NCBI GenBank assembly: GCA_013365325.1
Contig: JABVXV010000001.1
Span: 62,001-126,000 of the forward strand
From: Dipetalonema caudispina
Lineage: Eukaryota; Nematoda; Chromadorea; Rhabditida; Onchocercidae
Direction of reading: 5' to 3'
Length of the DNA: 64,000 nt
Part shown: positions 23,303-33,962 of the stretch, piece by piece
How the letters are laid out: each line of letters opens with the position of its first letter
Numbering within the stretch: the first letter of the stretch is position 1
Translations under genes and position numbers: made by a program
The notes under the pieces: model-generated
The model's database searches: none
The model's input: only the letters and a program-made list of their open reading frames with translations
Told to the model about the DNA's origin: nothing

Positions 23303-24160
23303 CCACACCAAGAAGTTCGACATCAAAAATCAAAGTTGAATTTGGTGGTATAGCGCCTGGAATTCCTCGACTACCATAACCAAGATCTGACGAAACTGTC
23401 AACTTTGCACGTTGTCCAACGGACATCTGAAAATTTATAAGTTTAACTTTTATAATATCTACTAATTTCTTCAGTATCTAACTATCAGCATGCCAAAGAC
23501 TAAGTAGAATAAAATTTAGTGGGTTGAAATTAGTAGGAAGCAAATTAATTTAAATATGTCTGACAAATAAAACCTTCGCAACACCTTCGTCCCATCCTTT
23601 GATGACTTCACCACAACCGATCTTGAATTTGAATGGCTTACCACGTGAACGTGAACTGTCTACCTAGAAGCAATCCCAGTTATGCATTGAAAAATCAAAA
23701 GTATTAAGAAACAAAACCTCAACCGAAAGAATTACACTGGAATTACTGAAACGAGTCAAAATTTTACTTCTTTTCCGTTTTCCAAAGTCAACACATAGTG
23801 ACAGGTTACAGTTTGTCCCGTTTTCGGAAATGTTTGGCCTGAAAATATCTGAACTTTATTCCTCGAAAACCTGTTATGATATTTCATCACTCTTGGAGGA
23901 CACTTGAACTAAGTATCTCATTACTTTGCATTATTACACAATGCAAAAGTGGAAAGAATATACACTCAATATGTTTCAGGCAACTCAAGAAAATATTGGG
24001 GCGCATCAGCCATAAAAGACTAGATGAGCCCTAACAACTGAAAATAAAGGTAGTGGGTGAAATAAAAAAACTTCTGAAACTATGAATAATATTAATGACC
24101 TAAACGTGAAACGAAAAACTAACCGTCGCCTTCCTTATTAGTATCGATCTTCACTGGCAT
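23298..24160 (-). CDS. fkb-2: FKBP12-type peptidyl-prolyl cis-trans isomerase, 108 aa
   Basis: Four exons: 24160-24124, 23838-23768, 23663-23574 and 23426-23298, total 109 codons with TAA. The protein is a single FKBP domain: [55 protein letters not shown] and [13 protein letters not shown]. Asp of the VDSS motif, Trp of GWDEG, the KPFKF Phe residues and the final FDVELL Phe correspond to active-site residues of human FKBP12. Members isomerise prolyl bonds in the cytosol and bind FK506 or rapamycin; they also regulate calcium-release channels. The [10 protein letters not shown] segment matches my memory of C. elegans FKB-2, which supports the nematode call. A TTTTGCAG acceptor at 24177 leaves a 16-nt 5' leader. 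Confidence 0.97.
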
Positions 24161-24176
24161 GCCGAATACAGAAACA

Positions 24177-24184
24177 CTGCAAAA
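24177..24184 (-). promoter_or_regulatory. Candidate spliced-leader acceptor of FKBP12
   Basis: GATTTTGCAG on the minus strand ends 16 nt before the FKBP12 start codon. It is either a trans-splice acceptor or the acceptor of a noncoding first exon. Confidence 0.45.
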
Positions 24185-27100
24185 TCTAGGTGTAAGTTTT
24201 GAAACAAGACAATGATTACGGTTGGATACTTCGCAAGCAATTCGAGAAAAGTAAATGAAATAAAGAACATAAAAATCCTAATGATGCGAGGTGAGCAAGT
24301 TGAAGCTAAATGCAATTGTGTATTTAGAAAGAAACTACAAATCCCTATATCCATAATTCAGTTGCGGAAGATCTCTGGATGAGCACTTGTTTTACCCATT
24401 TTTAACAATGAAATTTAAATGAAAGAGACACAGAAGTAGAGTATAATATAATTTGCATCCTACCTAAATACAAGAGAAAACTGTACTTTTTTATCCTCTC
24501 GTACATTTGATTGAACGAAATTAAACTTATAATCAAAGAGTAAATACATTTCCAAAGAATAAGAAGTAACAAATGTGAATGTGTTCTTTCACTGTAATGC
24601 AGAATGACTGAACGGACACAGATCGAACACAGATACAAGTTTTGTGTATCTACAAAACACACACTGAATGAGTGAAAGAAGAAGAGTGAACAAGTCAACA
24701 TTTTTGAAAGTCAGAGCGAATATGACATTGAAACTGTGTAATAGAGGGATTGTGAGAGCTGTTGGAAAGCGTATTTCATCACTTCTACTCATTCAAACAA
24801 AGAATTACATAATATATTTTATATAGACAACTGATGACATCGCGAACAATCAATACAAAATTCTGGATGATTTCCCTAACTAAAACGGTCCTACTAATAT
24901 CGATTAGTTTTCTAGCATCCACTTGGAAATTTCTTGTAACCATTAACAGACGTGAAAATATGCAAAGAAATCAGAAATTCGAAGTCTTCCCAGCTAACTG
25001 ATCCTATTTACCGCCTCTCCACACTTCCCAGCATTTGCCACTCCACATTGCAATGACATGGTAGATATAAAATAGGCATCAATATTAACAAATCAACAAG
25101 AATCAAAAGCTTATTTAACATCAATTCATTCATTCAACACATAATCACTCATCATCCTAAAAACAGAATAACTAATTCAGTAATAATAATCCACTCTTTC
25201 ACAGCTTTCCAAGATGATATAAAAATGCTTTCCCCGAAATTATATAAAAATCAAAAGAACGGACTTCATTTTTAAACACCCAAATTTTTTCAGATGTTTT
25301 TCACCTAACTTCAAATTTATTGCCAACTGTTAAAGCTTTCCAAAGCCTCGATTTACATCACATAGAGCCTAGAAGTACATTATTTTCTATACCGGATAAC
25401 TTCCAATTCATCATCATAACAAAATACATCAAGAATCGGATATCCAGCAGCTACATCTACAGTGAACTTCCAGCATTTCATATAGGTTAACAACTACTAG
25501 TTTAGAAAATTTCCAAACTTTATATGTTTGATCTCGAAAAAACGAGTTTCACCTCATCAAAGCCAATATTATTGAAAAATTTATTTAAAAAAAATGATAT
25601 ACGTTCGGAATATTCATACAACGATAATATAATCTTAAAAGCCTAGCAAAGGCACTGGCAACACACTGAGATCACCGCTCTCCAAAGCTAGCACTGCGTC
25701 AGGAATTCATAGATCGATAATCACCCGAATATAGGATCAATGGTCCTGAAATATGCTTATTAATAGTAAACATCCAAATTCACTTACAATATCACGGAAA
25801 TTTTTTTTTTTTTTTTGGAAAGTAGTGAATTATTTCTCTTATAATTTAATCTGCGGTGAAAGTTAGATTTTGCTTAAGTCTTACCTTAAAATTCCATAAA
25901 TATCCGAAGAAAAACTTAACCATACATAATTAAATAGCCGATTTACATCCATGTTTTCGATTTTTTAACAATTTTTGTTCCTTGCTCGTTAAATATTGCA
26001 GTATAGATATTCATTATATAATAGAATTTAAGATTTTCTATTATTTCAAATAAAATCACCACAAATCATAACATTCTCCTTCCCAACTAAGCTAATCTCG
26101 GTCAAGGCAGGAAGAGAGCTAAAGACCAATTGCAGTTCTCAACTCCTTTTCTCTTACTATTTTTAAATCGTAAAAATCAAAGGCAAACAAATGCATAGTT
26201 AGAAAGAACCAAAATCCTCTGTCAAATTCTGTAATAGTATCATTTAATATGTGAAATGATAGGTGAAATAATCTGAGTTTAAATGTATGATTAAATTATT
26301 TTAATATCAGAACCCTGAACAGCAACAGTATGGATCCTGTGCATTATAACTTAAGCAGAATTTAAGATGTCAAAGGAAGACATGTATTACGACGTTGCTC
26401 TCCAAATTTCCAAATAAAAATCGACAGCTTGTTTAAAGCTGTCGAAAAATAGGATTTTTCTCACTTCTATCATAAGATTCTTTGCAGAAGACTTTGTGAA
26501 GAATACGAAGATTTTTGCCCCTAATCTTGTGATCTCACTTCGAGACCTCATTAATAAATCATTTTTTCCTAATGATGTTTTAGAGAACTACTGCTACTTC
26601 TATCTAGGTTCTTGATAAATTTTTCCCTTCAAAAATTTTCAACAAAGCAATTTGCACATTAGTCCAAAATTAGCACGTCATTACTGATTTAATGTTAAAC
26701 AAAATCCCACATTAACAAAACAACATTTTACTGGTGGATTCGAGCAATATAATTGTGAACAAATTTTAACACTTGAGAGAAGCTGCGGATGGGCTGCCAT
26801 ATTTAATGATTCTTTCTTAAATCTAATGTCTTAACTGTTATGTAAAGTAAAACTAGTATGGACTATTATCTCTAAGAGATGGCCACCAAAGTTCATGGTG
26901 ACCTCCATTTTTAGCGAACAGTGCGAAAAAAATTTTTAAAAAATGAGTTTTAATATTGGAGAGGAAATGTTACGCATGCCTCACACACCGGATTTTGCAT
27001 TATCTAAGCCATTCTGCGCATCGTCAAAACCTATGCAGCACCACCCGCAACCGATATTATTAGAATAACGACTAAGTTCTAGGAAAATGAATATTACCAC

Positions 27101-28027
27101 TTAAAAAAAAAAAAAAAAAAACGAAAAAGCAAAAATAATACTTAACACTGAAAATTTAAAAATTTAACACTGGAAAAATTTAATCTGTGCTTTTTAAAAA
27201 TTTGTAGATCTCAGCGTGACCATCCAATTTTCTCTTTCTCATTCATCACTTTCATTTGAGAGAGTTTAATTTGAAGATTGCCGATTAATTAAGTTTAGCT
27301 TATATGTTTGAGTGAGGAAGCTCGATACCACCTGTAAGATAAATTATATTTCATTGCATTGATTGAATATATATTTTATTGCTTTACCTCTTGACAGTGT
27401 TCAAACAGCTTGCTTACTATAAGGTACTTGTTACAGTTTTTTTTTTTTTTTTATGAAGATTGAATTATGGTTTTTGAACAACTGTTGAATAATTCAATAG
27501 AAGTTAAAATGAAATTAACACAGATTAAACCGATTGGATAAGAGAACGATGAGAATTATATGTTGTAACCAAGATAACATCAAAAGCAAGCTGACAAGAA
27601 CAAGTATTTAAAAGCGAAATTTTTAGAGAAACTCAAAATCACCTGTGTTATCAATTTAATTTTGTTATTCCCACCAGGCCGTTAGAAAGTTATTTACTTT
27701 AAAAATACAACTAACCATATTTGTATTGTTACAGAATGCGATGATTTGCTGAGATCCGTAGATCAAAAATTGGAGGGGATATGAGAGGAATAGCCCAAAA
27801 AAAAAAGTAGGTAAAAGCATTTTGTGATTGTTTTAATTTGGAATTGTGGGATTATTGAAGACATGGGTCATTCAAGATTGCATTTAATATGGGCGGTACC
27901 TGAAATAAATAATATGATATGAAAACATAGCAAATGCAGTAGCAATACTGATATAAATGTTTTCGGAGGTTATATGTTTTTCAGCAGTTAGCAAAGCAAC
28001 TGCTTATATTGAGATGAAAAAATATTT
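24185..28027. other. Intergenic region between the KH gene and FKBP12
   Basis: No gene recognised. The sequence is AT-rich with poly-T near 25800-25816, poly-A at 27103-27121 and poly-T near 27439-27452. A perfect 9-bp stem with a 5-nt loop (cgacagctt/aagctgtcg) sits at 26422-26444. Small open frames around 24150-24790 look like chance. Confidence 0.5.
26422..26444. repeat. Perfect short stem-loop
   Basis: Arms cgacagctt and aagctgtcg flank gttta. No neighbouring gene explains it, and it is not the histone-type stem-loop. It may be chance in AT-rich DNA. Confidence 0.7.
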
Positions 28028-30330
28028 TTACCCTCCACGATCACCACTCCCTCGCACGCCTCTGTAAGCACCACGTTGCATTCCTCCCCGATCACCACCA
28101 CGTCCTCGAAAACCGCCACGCTCTCCACCTCGACCACCACGAAAACCTCCTCTTCCTCCTCGCATTGCTCCTCCACCTGGCTGATCGTCACCTCCATCTT
28201 CTCCACTATCTGCTGCAAAAAGAAATTTTAGGACAGAACTATTGATACTAAGTCCAGAGATTCGATTAAGACGAATACCTTTCTCACCACCATCGCCTGC
28301 TCCTCCACCTTGATTGCTCATTTTGTCAAAAGTTTCATCTCGTGTCTGAAAGATTTACTTTGAAGAAGTTAGCCAGTACAGAGGAAAAATATACTAGAAA
28401 GCACTTAAAAAAAGCCCATAACAGAGTGATTCGAAATATCAACATACAAATTAAACTCAGTGTTTTACCTAAAACCCAACTTCTTCCACAAACAGCAATA
28501 ATCAAGTGAATTGCTAGACGGTGCTGGTAAAACTGTTCTATTATATAATGTCATCCAAAAGTCAAAAGTTCGAATTTTCAGCATTTAACAAAATTAATGG
28601 ACAACTATAACGGATGAATAGGAATAACTGCACTCATACCCATTCAAAATGCTAATGTCATAAAAGTATTGCTAAACACACAAAGTAAATGAAAAGAAAA
28701 AAAAGAAACAGAGAACTTACTGGTTGCAAAGTACTAGAAAGCTGCTCTAAAACGCCTGCTATTCGCTGATATGCAACATGCGCCGGCGCAATTGTTTCTA
28801 CTTTTACATGAAGTGGTCCACCATAATGTGCATATTGCGGATCCCCACTCTGCAGTAATTCTTGTTCCTGTCAAAAAAAAGGTCGATCAGTTTGCAGACT
28901 TTCAGACAATCCGTGATCAAGGAAAAAGTTTAATAATAGCCAATCTCTAATTCTTTCACTGGTCACTATCTTGGAATGATGAATATAAGCAAAACTTATA
29001 AAGACCTTAGCGCGATCTTTAGTGGAACCACGACCGAGTACATATATGTGACACTTAAACTGTTTTGCCATAGCCTGCAACGTTGCTCCTTTTGGTCCCA
29101 AAATTTTACCAACAAAATTGAAATGTGGGTGCCTAAAGTTGGGAATCAGAACCTGAAAGCAGAAATTTCATTAAGATGAATATTAACTTCATAATTCGGT
29201 TTTTTTCTAGTCTTCTTTAATTGTATCTTTATAAAAATCATATAACACTCGTGACAAGAACAGCAAGCTACATAAAATAATATGTAATGAATAAGCGGAA
29301 AATCAAATGAAATTTAACCTTCTTGGAGACTTTAATTGGTTTAGCGATATCAACTTCAAGCCATTCTGGATCAATGGAATTTTCCAATTTATCTGCCTCA
29401 GCAGCTAACAGTCGTTTTGCATTTTTGAACTGCTCGCCCCATTCGCCGCCCTGTTCCATCAATTGCTGCTCATTGTGTATTTCACGAATCACGACCTGTA
29501 AATCACCATGCTATTGAAATATCAGGAATACATTCGTTATCTTGTACTATAAGGAAATATAAGTGAGTGAGCAGCACAGAGCACATAGTGTCATGGAATG
29601 ACTTGAACAGTACTTGGTCGCAACCGACTTTTTAGCATCACTTCGAAGTTCTAAGTTTAAGATGCATATGTACGAATTATAGCTAAACGCTAAAAGTAGG
29701 GGCTTCTGCCAAGCACTATTCTTAACCGTTAGCAGACTACGGTAACTTTAGCAAGCCAGCATTAAAGATGCTTGCTATTATCACCGTCTTTAATTTGTCT
29801 CTTGTAATAATGAATTCACCAACCTGGATTTCCGCATCAAGCGGACTTTGAGTATCCATATAGCCGTAACCACCATAACCTCCATAACCTGGAGCACCAT
29901 ATCCTCCATAACCTCCTGGAGCACCACCATAACCACCAGGGAAAGCTCCCGGCGGCCCACCCTGAAATCAATCCGTTTGTCAAAACATCATTGCTAGCAC
30001 CCATTATAATATATTCAGTGAAGAAGAAAACACATTCGAGATTATAAACTTACGTCTTCAAATCTAGCAATCACAGTGCATCCTGGGCAGTAACACTGCG
30101 TTAATAATCCAGGTCTGTGGATCAAAATACCCAACAGCTAATTAAAGACTTGAAAAAAGGAAAATCTCGTTAAGTGAAAATGTTTCCTAGTCATCCATTA
30201 TTTGTACTCTGCAACCGAAGTTTGCTATAACAAAGACACATACCGCTCCATTATATCCAGCCCCACCGCCCGCGGCATTGCCATAATGGAAGTCCGCTCC
30301 TGCTGCTGCTGCTGCTGCTGTAGCGGCCAT
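28028..30330 (-). CDS. KH-domain RNA-binding protein, Sam68/STAR-like, with RGG tail, 315 aa
   Basis: Seven coding exons: 30330-30244, 29961-29824, 29495-29319, 29152-29006, 28867-28721, 28345-28279 and 28212-28028, all in phase. The order is: an Ala-rich start encoded by GCAGC repeats, a Gly-Tyr-Pro-rich segment (residues 30-75), a charged helix (76-134), then the KH domain from 135. The KH core reads HFNFVGKILGPKGATLQ, with the GPKG loop at 153-156, then VLGRGSTKDRAKEQELL and GDPQYAHYGGPLHV, as in Sam68/KHDRBS proteins. The C-terminus (about 257-315) is an RGG box. Such proteins bind U/A-rich RNA and control splicing in the nucleus. The gene also holds an unused-looking 61-nt exon (30114-30054) and a 66-nt in-frame intron. 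No spliced-leader acceptor is as clear here as elsewhere. Confidence 0.93.
28213..28278 (-). other. 66-nt in-frame intron with NAGNAG acceptor
   Basis: The last intron of the KH gene is exactly 22 codons with no stop. Retention would simply insert 22 residues (GIRLNRISGL and onward) before the RGG box. Its acceptor reads GCAGCAG, so the choice of AG adds or drops one alanine. Confidence 0.65.
30054..30114 (-). other. Candidate poison exon in the KH gene
   Basis: A 61-nt segment flanked by GATCCACAG at its 5' side and GTAAGTTT at its 3' side. It lies between coding exon 1 (ends 30244, phase 0) and the next coding exon (29961, phase 0). Its length is not a multiple of 3, and read from exon 1 it contains an in-frame TAG. 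Inclusion would truncate the protein after about 45 residues and mark the RNA for decay. Confidence 0.55.
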
Positions 30331-30529
30331 TTCCTCTATATTTTCCCCTATTTGGATGACTTTAGCTCGTGGAGCGGTTAAAACGAGCTAAAATCTAAAG
30401 GATTTAAAGTTTGAGTGATTTAAATACATGTAAAATAATGGTTTTTAACGTGGACTAGAATGAAGAAGGAAGTGCGGTAGATTTCATAAAACCTGATGTT
30501 TCTTAACGAAAACCCCGCTAACTCTCCTC

Positions 30530-30566
30530 GAGCACCGATAATTTATAGGAGCACCGATAATTTATT
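30530..30566. repeat. Duplicated 18-mer in the putative KH-gene promoter
   Basis: The word gagcaccgataatttat occurs at 30530 and again at 30549, about 200 bp upstream of the KH-gene ATG. It may be a repeated factor-binding site or a small duplication. Confidence 0.7.
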
Positions 30567-32859
30567 GAAGAACTGCGTCGCACTTTGTCCCGTGCAACGC
30601 GTTCGCACGCTGAGTAACGAATGCGTTTACAATGGATCTGCTTGATTTAGTAATTCTAAAAAGGGCCAAAGATAAGGGACGATTAGCTAAACTCGTTCAG
30701 AGCCAAGAATAACAAGCATACAACAAACGAATCCTCCCCCGCAAGATGTACCTTTCATACTACACCCGAGATACCTCGGTGCGTCCCAGTATGAAACAAA
30801 CGCATCCCGTACCTAAAAATATTTCGCGATTCCTTCAATGCAAAAACTCATCCCTTGTTCTTCATGTAATTATCATTTTGGCGTGGAAGGAAGACAAGGG
30901 ATTTGTGGTAGAGATTTTAATATGCTTACCCGAGATTTCTCGACTACTGCTTCTCAAGACCTCAAACAACAGCGCTCAAGAAGCTACATTTAAAGCCATT
31001 CGTTATCAAATTTTACTGGAAAACAATATCCTTTAAGCTATCTCTTGCTCTTCTCCATCTCCCATCATCCTCTAACAGAATCAAATCTGTTCTTTCTCTG
31101 GCAGTCATATATCCCTCATAACACTGTACCTTAGCATTTTCCCCATCTCTTACTGTTCCATATACTTCTCTCGGTCAAACATAATGATTTCTGAATAGCT
31201 CTCATTCATTCTGCAATTTACAAATATTTTTTAAGAATTACTTGCAGGACATTTTTGAATTTGGTTGAAATGAAATAAAAATGGATGAGTCGCCATGGAT
31301 GTGCATTTTTTTTTTTTTGGTGAGCAAAACGTCAGTGACGAAGTTTTGATTGTCAGAGGAGTCTAAAGTGAGTTTGTATACTTTCCATTGTGATATACGG
31401 TCTTTATACCTTCATAATGTTTTCAGTCCAGGGATTTATGAAGAGGATTAGTTTTGTAGTCGAAATAATGCACAATTATAACTGGAATCTAACTGACGGA
31501 CTTATGATTCCATGTAAATTCCATGTTGAAACCAAGGTAGAAATTAACATTACCATGCGAAAATAGCTCAGTGATACATCTGCATAAGGAGTTGATCGGG
31601 ATATATTGATTGCATGGGGTTTGAAAGATAGTGATGACTCACCATGTTAGGCTTAAAATATTCAGCAAAAGATACATGAAACAAAAATCACATTTCATAA
31701 TAAGGATCATAACTTATGTAGTTAATGTCATGTGACTTCTTCTATTTTCAAGGAATTCCATACATTCTGGCAACAGTTTTTCAATTTTAAACGTTCGCAC
31801 AGTTCGATTCACGTCTTCATCCATTTTTCCATTGTAGTCCATCAAGAAATCTTTTGCTCAACTAGCTTTCTACTTTATCTTTTTCTATTTTTAATAGCGT
31901 CCTTCTGAACACTGTCAAAGAATCAGTGCATAATATTCCCACACGCAGTAGTTATCCTTTTTATTTTCAGTGTACTCAAATGTAAGCAGTAGAATATGCA
32001 GCATCATCATCATCGATTTTTACATCTCCAGTGTGAGCAGGGCACTTCATGCTCTATTATACTTGTATATTCTTACGACATGCTTCCTACATTCAGAAAA
32101 GTCTTTAAAAAACGGTTCAATTTATTGTTTAATTGATCAATTTTAGAGTTTTAACTTATTAGGCTATCCGAAATTCATAGTTATATCTTATATTACTGAT
32201 ATTAAAGCACCGTGATATCTGAGAAGAAAGTTGAGACACGTGGAATGTTGAGGTAGTCTTTTAGTGATGTAACAACTCCGTCTACTGCCAGAGCCGATTT
32301 TTTTTTTCACAAATGCCGGGAACCAAGGATTTCTTCATGTAAATTTCCCTGTTTTCAGAAGGATGAATGTTTTGTTCATTCATTTATACAACAGATAGTC
32401 TTCCGGTGATGTGGCAACCTTGTCAGTTTTAGTTTCCAACTGTCTGCTAGATCTTTTCATTTCACTAATTTTTTTATTTCTTTGGCAATAGGCTGTTGTA
32501 AACAAATGCCTTTTCAAGTTCTTTCATGTTAAATTAACGAAACTAAAGGATGTTTCAGCAGATTGTTTCTGACAGCTAAACATGGGCCTCTTTGTATATA
32601 GCAAAAAGCCGTTCTTTAAAGACTTTTCTAAAAAGAAGAGACATATCGTGTCGGAGGTATATATATATATATTTGTAGATTTTGTAAAACCTTCATTTTC
32701 TTGGATGTTTCGTATCGATTTTCCTTCTATTTCTTTTGCTCTCTTATTTTCCAACCACTGATATGTACCCAAATTTGTTATTCAACTCTTCTTGATTCAA
32801 AAGAATAATGGACGATGTATGTCACCGCAAACATCATTTTGGATAAAACAAAAAATTTC

Positions 32860-32867
32860 ATTTCCAG
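32860..32867 (+). promoter_or_regulatory. Candidate spliced-leader acceptor of PI synthase
   Basis: ATTTCCAG ends at 32867, 15 nt before the PI synthase ATG. No coding sequence was found upstream. Confidence 0.45.
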
Positions 32868-32882
32868 TTTTTTAAGATTACA

Positions 32883-33962
32883 ATGGCAGAAACGAACGTT
32901 TGGCTTTTTTATCCAAACCTGATTGGCTATCTACGCATAATTCTAGCTGTAGTATCATTCGAAGCTATGACCTATGCACCATGGCGTGCGGCAATTTGTT
33001 ATATTGTAAGCGCTGCTTCGGATGCTATTGATGGATATGTGGCGCGGCTGTATAATCAATGTTTGTTGAAATCTTTTTTTGATTAAGTTGGATTTTCTAA
33101 TAAACTGTAACTTCTTAGGAGCATTAAAGTTGAAAATTTAGAATTAAATGTAGTCAAAGTTGGCCGAATTTTAATGGGAAAAAAGTATCTACTCAAATTA
33201 GTTTTTTTACTTTACTTGATAATTGTTTCATTTTTTATCCCGATTTCAGCATCACGTTTTGGCGCTATGCTCGACATGTTAACGGACCGATGTGCCCTCA
33301 TGGCACTGGTAATATGTTGCGGATGTTTCTATCCTGATTACTTGTTTTATTTTCAAATGTCAGCCGTGGTTGATATTGCCTCGCATTGGCTCCATTTTCA
33401 TGCTAGTGACGTGACGGGTAAAATGACTCACAAAGTAAGTCTTGAACAACAAATACAAATTTGAGATCTAGCATATATTGAATTTAAGCAACGCTTAATT
33501 TATGATGCCAATCATCAGATCTTTTCGTTTATAAGCTCAATTTTTTTTTCTTTTTTTTTTTTTTGAAGAAATTCTTACCTTCTCTTAGGTAAGGAGAAGG
33601 GAATGGACAGATACCGGAAATGTTTCATTTTTTGTTGTTTGAAAACGTTTCATTGTATTAATATTGGAGTCAGAATCAAGTTTTATTTCCAGCAATCTTC
33701 AAATATAGTTTTGCATCTCTACTATACGTCTCGTCCATTCCTCTTTATAATGTGTTTGGGAAACGAGGCGTTCTACAGCTTGATATATATCAGTCATTTC
33801 TGGTGTGGTCCAGGTATCCATGGTTTTCATCTCATTCCATTTCTAGCGGCACTTTTTTTTCCAGTCGCGCTGCTAAAATCAATGATTAGCTTACTTCATC
33901 TTTTCATCGCCGCACAAACATTAGTAGCGAAAGATCAGGAATTAATTAAGCAAAGTAAGTGA
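32883..33962 (+). CDS. pisy-1: CDP-diacylglycerol--inositol 3-phosphatidyltransferase (PI synthase), 210 aa
   Basis: Three exons: 32883-33060, 33250-33434 and 33693-33962. The enzyme joins CDP-diacylglycerol and myo-inositol to make phosphatidylinositol in the ER membrane. The CDP-alcohol phosphotransferase signature D-G-x2-A-R-x8-G-x3-D-x3-D is complete across the first junction. It includes DAIDGYVAR (residues 47-55), then G64, D68 and D72. Several hydrophobic helices follow; YYTSRPFLF, LGNEAFYSLIY and PVALLKSMISLLHLFIAA align well with human CDIPT (213 aa). Exon 3 ends KQSK then TGA. A GTAAGT overlaps the last codons, but splicing there to the next open segment (34441) would stop after three residues, so I keep the TGA. 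An AATAAA lies at 34040-34045. Confidence 0.96.

Larger units (their letters stand above)
30331..32867. other. Divergent intergenic region between KH gene and PI synthase
   Basis: About 2.5 kb separating the starts of two divergently transcribed genes. The part nearest the KH gene (about 30480-30800) is GC-richer than its surroundings, as promoters often are, and carries a repeated 18-mer. No coding exon was recognised, and the open frame at 30746-31036 lacks domain features. Confidence 0.5.

Noticed and set aside
27988..28218. Glu/Val-rich minus-strand ORF overlapping the RGG exon
   Set aside because: Alternate-frame shadow of the RGG box; it has no splice continuity with the KH domain.
33174..33249. 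Hydrophobic open frame upstream of PI synthase exon 2
   Set aside because: It is intron sequence: a TTTCAG acceptor at 33249 joins exon 1 so that the catalytic motif has its exact spacing.
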